This document shows, piece by piece, positions 5,950 through 9,858 of a DNA stretch of 9,858 nt. Position 1 is the first letter of the stretch; every line of letters begins with the position of its first letter. The notes under the pieces were generated by a model. It did not search any database. It worked only from the letters and a program-made list of their open reading frames with translations, and was not told where the DNA came from. This stretch comes from Schleiferiaceae bacterium (GTDB lineage: Bacteria > Bacteroidota > Bacteroidia > Flavobacteriales > Schleiferiaceae). The stretch spans positions 1-9,858 of the forward strand of contig JAOARK010000305.1 in assembly GCA_025210575.1 (NCBI GenBank), in the 5' to 3' direction. The translations under genes were made by a program, and so were the position numbers.

Positions 5950-6363
5950 ATGCCAAAAGTTTACATTCATCGAAGTAGTGAGTACGCCAACAACGCCAGA
6001 AATATTGCCATATATGTTGATGGTGAAAAACACATCTCAATTCCAAATGGTGGCAGTAAAGCATTAGAATTAGCCGAAGGAAAACATGAGATTTACGGCA
6101 AGATCGATTGGTGCTACAGCCCTACCCTTTCACTAGACTTGAAAGAAAATGACAAAGTAAAGCTAGAGCTGAGTAGTTTTAAAATGGCCAAATGGATGGT
6201 GCCATTAGCACTTTTTTGTGCGTTAGTTTATTTCATCGCATCCTTTGTTTGGGATGTTCAATTGTATTGGCTCGGTATCATTGTAGTTCCCATCTTTTTA
6301 TACCAACTTTATCACCTGACTTTTGGTCGCAAGAAATACCTTCAATTAAATATCGTTCCTTAA
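5950..6363 (+). CDS. Small beta-domain protein with two C-terminal membrane helices
   Basis: A 137-residue protein of unknown function. Residues 1-78 form a soluble, strand-rich domain with the recurring features RSSEYANNARNIAIYVDG (8-25), IPNGGSKALELAEGKHEIYG (31-50) and KIDWCYSPTLSLDL (51-64), ending LSSFK (74-78). I recall similar small Bacteroidota and Firmicutes proteins with the pattern 'R.SE..N..R...IY.DG.....I..G....f.l..G.H...akIDWC.S'. They look like a short PEGA-like or transthyretin-like beta-sandwich, but I know of no proven function. Two membrane helices follow, at about 82-101 and 105-123, then a basic tail (GRKKY). There is no signal peptide, so the beta domain is likely cytoplasmic. 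The gene is packed between the DUF3667 gene (15 bases) and the amidase (18 bases). Confidence 0.82.
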   Translation: MPKVYIHRSSEYANNARNIAIYVDGEKHISIPNGGSKALELAEGKHEIYGKIDWCYSPTLSLDLKENDKVKLELSSFKMAKWMVPLALFCALVYFIASFVWDVQLYWLGIIVVPIFLYQLYHLTFGRKKYLQLNIVP

Positions 6364-6381
6364 ACATAAACTACAATTTCT

Positions 6382-7008
6382 ATGAAAAGACTATTTTCTT
6401 TTGCTCTAGCAGCGCTCATTCTTTCTGCATTTACTACAATTCCTTTAGACAAGAAAAAAGGAAAGATTACAGTGGTCGTGGATGCCGGTCATGGTGGTAA
6501 GGATCCTGGAAACAATGCCCAGGGAATCAATGAATCTGATGTGAACCTTCAAATTGCCTTGGCACTTAAGAATGTAAAAAAGAAGAAAGGCATTGAGATT
6601 ATTTACACACGCAAAGACGATAGCTTTTTAGAACTTCACGACCGCACGAATATCGCTCAAGACAAAAAAGCTGATTTATTAATTTCTGTTCACTGCGATA
6701 ATTATTCAGACGAGGAACTAAATGGATTTCAAATATTCTATCCAAATACTGGCAATTACATTGTAGAATCAAAAAAATTTGCAGCCGATCTTGAAAAAGA
6801 ATTGGTCAATCTAAATACGCCAATACCTCATAAATCAACGAAAAGTGGCAGTCACTTTGTAACGAACAAGGCAAAATGCCCTGCAGTAATTGTCGAATTA
6901 GGTTTTATGAGCAACCCAACCGACCTACAAGTGCTCACCTCTGAAGATTACCAAAAGCAATTTGCCGAAGCCATTGTAACCAGCATCAAGACGTATATAG
7001 AAGACTAA
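6382..7008 (+). CDS. N-acetylmuramoyl-L-alanine amidase (amidase_3 family)
   Basis: Zinc-dependent periplasmic hydrolase that cuts the bond between N-acetylmuramic acid and the L-alanine of the peptidoglycan stem peptide, usually serving cell separation or wall turnover. It has 208 residues: an N-terminal signal segment (MKRLFSFALAALILSAFTT, hydrophobic 4-17) and then a single catalytic domain from about 28. Expected residues are all present: His37 in VVVDAGHGG, Glu51 in INESDVNL and His104 in LLISVHCDN as zinc ligands, and the catalytic Glu172 in VIVELGFMSN. TRKDDSFLELHDRTNIAQ (76-93) is also typical. There is no AMIN, SPOR or LysM domain, so wall targeting must come from the domain itself or a partner; nor is an obvious blocking helix of the AmiC type seen. 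The signal end lacks a clear A-x-A site, so it might stay as a membrane anchor. Neighbours lie 18 and 19 bases away. Confidence 0.95.
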   Translation: MKRLFSFALAALILSAFTTIPLDKKKGKITVVVDAGHGGKDPGNNAQGINESDVNLQIALALKNVKKKKGIEIIYTRKDDSFLELHDRTNIAQDKKADLLISVHCDNYSDEELNGFQIFYPNTGNYIVESKKFAADLEKELVNLNTPIPHKSTKSGSHFVTNKAKCPAVIVELGFMSNPTDLQVLTSEDYQKQFAEAIVTSIKTYIED

Positions 7009-7027
7009 AAATTGACAATACCCTATT

Positions 7028-7492
7028 ATGGAAAACATTGCACTAGACAACGAGTTATATCAGAAAGAACTCAACTTGGTTCATGCCAGCAAAGGAAAAC
7101 GATTTGCAAATTATTTAATAGATGGTGTATCTGCCTACCTATTACTTGAACTTGTGATCTTCGTTCTTGAGTCATTAAACCTGTACTTTTTTGGCCGATA
7201 CTATCTGTTAGATTACCTCTTTAATTCCTTCATTATTGCGCTTTATTACATCATTTGCGAATCAAGTATGAAAGGCAAAACAATTGGTAAGTTCATAACA
7301 AAGACAAGGGCTGTTTCTAGTAATGGCCTATACATGGATATGAGCGACATTGTTAAACGTTCTTTCAGTAGAGTTGTTCCTTTTGAGCAGTTTTCATTTT
7401 TAGGGAGTGAACCTACAGGATGGCACGACCGCTGGTCTAACTCAATGGTTATAGACGAAAATTCTTCACCAGACGCGATTAACCTTAACTAG
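7028..7492 (+). CDS. RDD family membrane protein
   Basis: A 154-residue integral membrane protein of the RDD family, whose members are small and mostly uncharacterised; some are linked to ion transport, but no specific role can be read here. The hallmark Arg and Asp are in GKRFANYLIDGVS (23-35: Arg25, Asp32). Two long hydrophobic helices follow at about 34-55 and 60-78. MKGKTIGKFITKTRAV (81-96) is the family's 'GkTlGk...g..vv' segment, and the C-terminal RSFSRVVPFEQFSFL (111-125) plus GWHDRWSNSMVI (131-142) match its 'R...R.iPf..........wHD..s.t.vv' end. The protein ends in a short polar tail. Spacing of 19 bases from the amidase and 5 to the AsmA gene puts it inside a tight transcription unit. 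Confidence 0.93.
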   Translation: MENIALDNELYQKELNLVHASKGKRFANYLIDGVSAYLLLELVIFVLESLNLYFFGRYYLLDYLFNSFIIALYYIICESSMKGKTIGKFITKTRAVSSNGLYMDMSDIVKRSFSRVVPFEQFSFLGSEPTGWHDRWSNSMVIDENSSPDAINLN

Positions 7493-7497
7493 TCAGC

Positions 7498-9858
7498 ATG
7501 AAACGCTTCCTGAAAATTACCGGTATCGTTCTTCTCTTTTTATTCTTGATCATATTGATCGCACCTTACTTTTTAAAGGATAAGATTTTTGAACTCATCC
7601 GACAGGAAGCCAACAACTCCCTTAAAGGTGAATTGGTCATCGAAGATTTTGACCTCAGTCTGATCTCTGATTTTCCGAACCTCAGTTTAGAATTAAAAAA
7701 TTTAAAGTACACAGGTTCTGAACCCTTCGAAGGCACCGATCTCTTCCAGATCGGAAAGATCAATGTTGAAATTGATCTCTTCAGTGCAATTTCTGGAAAT
7801 ACCTATCAGGTGGATGCCATTGAAATCTTTGATCCAAGTGTACAGGTCAAAGTATTAAGAAATGGGATAGCCAATTATGACATAGTGAAGCCTTCTGAAG
7901 AAGAGCCTATTGATGCCAATCAAGAATCAGAAAGTGAAGCCTTCAATTTAAAACTCAAGCATTTTGGCATTCAACGTTTGAATTTGGTATATGATGATCG
8001 TTCTTCGAACATGCATTTTGAAGTGCATAATTTAAACCATGACCTCAGCGGTAATTTCAGTGATGAATTGGTAGATCTAAAAACCTCCACTGTTTGGGAT
8101 GCAATGACCATTGCCCTGGAGGGCATCACCTACCTTAACCAAGTACACGGCAGTTCCGATTTTGACATGTCTTACTATTTTGAGGATAGTCATATTGCTT
8201 TGGGAGAAAATCATGTTGATCTCAACAACCTAATTCTTCAGTTTCAAGGTAACCTGAAAATGATGGAGAATGGATATGACATGGATATTTCCTTTCAGTC
8301 GGTTGAAAGCACTTTTAAGAATCTAATGTCACTTATTCCCGCGGTGTATAAAAGTGACATGGCAGGCATCAAGGCTTCTGGGAAATTTGATGTAGCTGGT
8401 TCCGTTATTGGTCAATATATTGAAACAAGTGACGAATTGCCAAGTTTTAATATTGCACTGAATGTAGACAATGGTTCTTTCGCATACTCCGACCTACCAG
8501 CCTCTCTAGAGAAAGTAGGCTTAGATTTAAAAATCGACCACCCAGGGGGACCATCTAATAATGTAGAAATCGATTTAAAGAAGCTCTATTTTGAAGCAGC
8601 TGATGACCCATTTGAAGCTCGCCTCCAAATTAAAGACCCAATGACCAATCCCCTTGTAGACGGAGCATTTGAAGGTGAGATTAATCTCCAGAAATGGAAC
8701 TCGATCATACCCATGGATGAGCCTTTAGAAGGGCAAATTATTGCACATGCCCTTTTTGCAGGAAGGCAAAGCGATTTTGAAAACAACAACTTGGGCAAGG
8801 TAAAAGCAGAAGGTGTTATTCAACTGAATGACTTCCATTACATCTATGCAGATTACAATCTGCCCGTTACTGTAAAACGAATGAAAGTCGAATTAGCACC
8901 TAATAAGTTTAATTTACCTTATCTCGAAGCCAAAACGCTACACTCCGATTATCAAGCACAAGGAGAAGTCACCAATGCCTTTTCATGGTATTTATCTGAT
9001 GCCCCACTAAAAGGGTCATTCTCAATGAACTCTAAAAAGATTGACCTGAATGAGTTTATTGGTGATAGTGTAGACCCAGCAAGTGATTCTACATCTGAAA
9101 ATGATGAAGAATATGTCTATGAAGTTATTCGCGTTCCTGAGAATCTGGACTTTGATATGCAAGTAAGTGTTCAGGAGTTGCTTTATGACGACCTTACCTT
9201 TAATGACGTTCAGGGTGTTGCACAGGTTAAAGAAGGTGTGGTGTATCTCAATCCCTTGAGCATGGGGTTTGAAGGCGGTACTTTCGGGTTATCGGGTAAC
9301 TATGACACAAGAGAAGAATTACCTCAAACAGATCTGAATTTTACTATTGGAAGCTTGCCTATGGTTTCTGCATTAAACCTCAGTATGGTTTCTGCCTACC
9401 TGCCCATTGCCAAGAACATTGTTGGCAATATGAATGCAGGCTTGAATTTAAGCACTCAAATTGGAGAAGACATGATGCCTGTTCTAAGTTCAATATCAGG
9501 CAGTGGAAATTTGAATACAAAAGGACTCTCTTATTCTTCAAACATTCTAAAAGAAGTAAATCGCTTTTTTAAAGGAGATGACCTTACAAAGGTGAAGTTT
9601 GATGAACCTAACCTAAGTTTTGAAATTAACGATGGAACGTTAAGAGTAAAACCCATAAAGTTAAAACTCGGCAACCAGCAATTTACCTTTTCAGGCATTC
9701 ACAACCTTGAACAGGAATTGAACTATGAGTTAACGACAAAAGTGGATATCTCTAAAATGAATCTACCTCCAGAATTAGAGTTGCTTAAATTGACAAGCGG
9801 GGCAAGCATAGACCTCAAACTGTTGGTTGGAGGAAATATGGAGAACCCAACCATTACA
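7498..9858 (+). CDS. AsmA family protein, 3' end outside window
   Basis: The reading frame runs open from ATG 7498 to the last base, giving 787 residues with no stop, so the C-terminus is missing. A membrane anchor (MKRFLKITGIVLLFLFLIILIA, helix about 7-26) is followed by a long periplasmic, strand-rich region. LVIEDFDLSLISDFPNLSLEL (46-66) is the typical AsmA-family opening in Bacteroidota. Acidic linkers at about 131-148 (KPSEEEP, ESESE) and 522-541 (DSTSENDEEY) split the protein into lobes. The final visible segment, LKLLVGGNMENPTIT, matches the family's repeated 'l.v.G....P.i' unit near the end of the fold, so little may be missing. AsmA-like proteins are large bridge-type envelope proteins connected with outer-membrane lipid supply or assembly; that role is inferred from the family. 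The gene starts 5 bases after the RDD gene, implying co-transcription. Confidence 0.93.
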   Translation, partial: MKRFLKITGIVLLFLFLIILIAPYFLKDKIFELIRQEANNSLKGELVIEDFDLSLISDFPNLSLELKNLKYTGSEPFEGTDLFQIGKINVEIDLFSAISGNTYQVDAIEIFDPSVQVKVLRNGIANYDIVKPSEEEPIDANQESESEAFNLKLKHFGIQRLNLVYDDRSSNMHFEVHNLNHDLSGNFSDELVDLKTSTVWDAMTIALEGITYLNQVHGSSDFDMSYYFEDSHIALGENHVDLNNLILQFQGNLKMMENGYDMDISFQSVESTFKNLMSLIPAVYKSDMAGIKASGKFDVAGSVIGQYIETSDELPSFNIALNVDNGSFAYSDLPASLEKVGLDLKIDHPGGPSNNVEIDLKKLYFEAADDPFEARLQIKDPMTNPLVDGAFEGEINLQKWNSIIPMDEPLEGQIIAHALFAGRQSDFENNNLGKVKAEGVIQLNDFHYIYADYNLPVTVKRMKVELAPNKFNLPYLEAKTLHSDYQAQGEVTNAFSWYLSDAPLKGSFSMNSKKIDLNEFIGDSVDPASDSTSENDEEYVYEVIRVPENLDFDMQVSVQELLYDDLTFNDVQGVAQVKEGVVYLNPLSMGFEGGTFGLSGNYDTREELPQTDLNFTIGSLPMVSALNLSMVSAYLPIAKNIVGNMNAGLNLSTQIGEDMMPVLSSISGSGNLNTKGLSYSSNILKEVNRFFKGDDLTKVKFDEPNLSFEINDGTLRVKPIKLKLGNQQFTFSGIHNLEQELNYELTTKVDISKMNLPPELELLKLTSGASIDLKLLVGGNMENPTIT

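Noticed and set aside
7566..8798. Short minus-strand open frames inside the AsmA gene
   Set aside because: They are antisense to a continuous, family-typical coding frame and resemble no protein.
1..9858. A defence system, phage, CRISPR array or transposon in the window
   Set aside because: No nuclease, helicase, integrase, transposase, reverse transcriptase or regularly spaced direct repeats were seen; the genes are metabolic, envelope or small unknown types.

Overview
The window reads as a stretch of chromosome from a member of the Bacteroidota, probably an aquatic or marine flavobacterium-like lineage. The evidence is moderately AT-rich DNA, A-rich start regions without clear Shine-Dalgarno sequences, candidate promoters of the TAnnTTTG type, a secreted protein with the phylum-typical 'FSQ' signal-peptide end, and families common in that phylum (DUF3667, short amidase_3, AsmA beginning 'DFPNLSL'). 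Genus or species cannot be told. All 12 genes supported here lie on the + strand. No RNA gene, CRISPR array, insertion sequence or broken gene was found, and no gene-free gap exceeds about 120 bases.

Left part (1-2520): five small, loosely spaced genes. They are a GNAT acetyltransferase with a Cys-rich N-terminal motif, a short lipoprotein candidate, a secreted small protein with a lipocalin-like pattern, a GTG-initiated soluble conserved protein of unknown function, and a two-helix membrane protein. An imperfect inverted repeat and a perfect TAnnTTTG box lie between the first two genes. This part has the look of accessory small genes rather than one pathway.

Middle (2640-5052): cydA and cydB, one base apart, encode a complete short-Q-loop cytochrome bd oxidase. 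It transfers electrons from quinol to O2 and is typically used at low oxygen. A candidate promoter precedes cydA. The heme-ligand residues are conserved, but two residues studied in E. coli (Lys252 of the Q-loop and Arg391 near heme b558) are replaced by Thr and His.

Right part (5098-9858): five tightly packed genes, with gaps of 5 to 19 bases, follow cydB after 45 bases. They encode a DUF3667 zinc-ribbon membrane protein, a small beta-domain plus two-helix membrane protein, a periplasmic N-acetylmuramoyl-L-alanine amidase, an RDD-family membrane protein, and an AsmA-family envelope protein cut off by the window end. Together they look like an envelope-related transcription unit that may be read through from cydAB.

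I did not find a convincing new multi-gene system. The most checkable curiosities are the two CydA substitutions, the conserved unknown proteins at 1699 and 5950, and the inverted repeat at 604-662.
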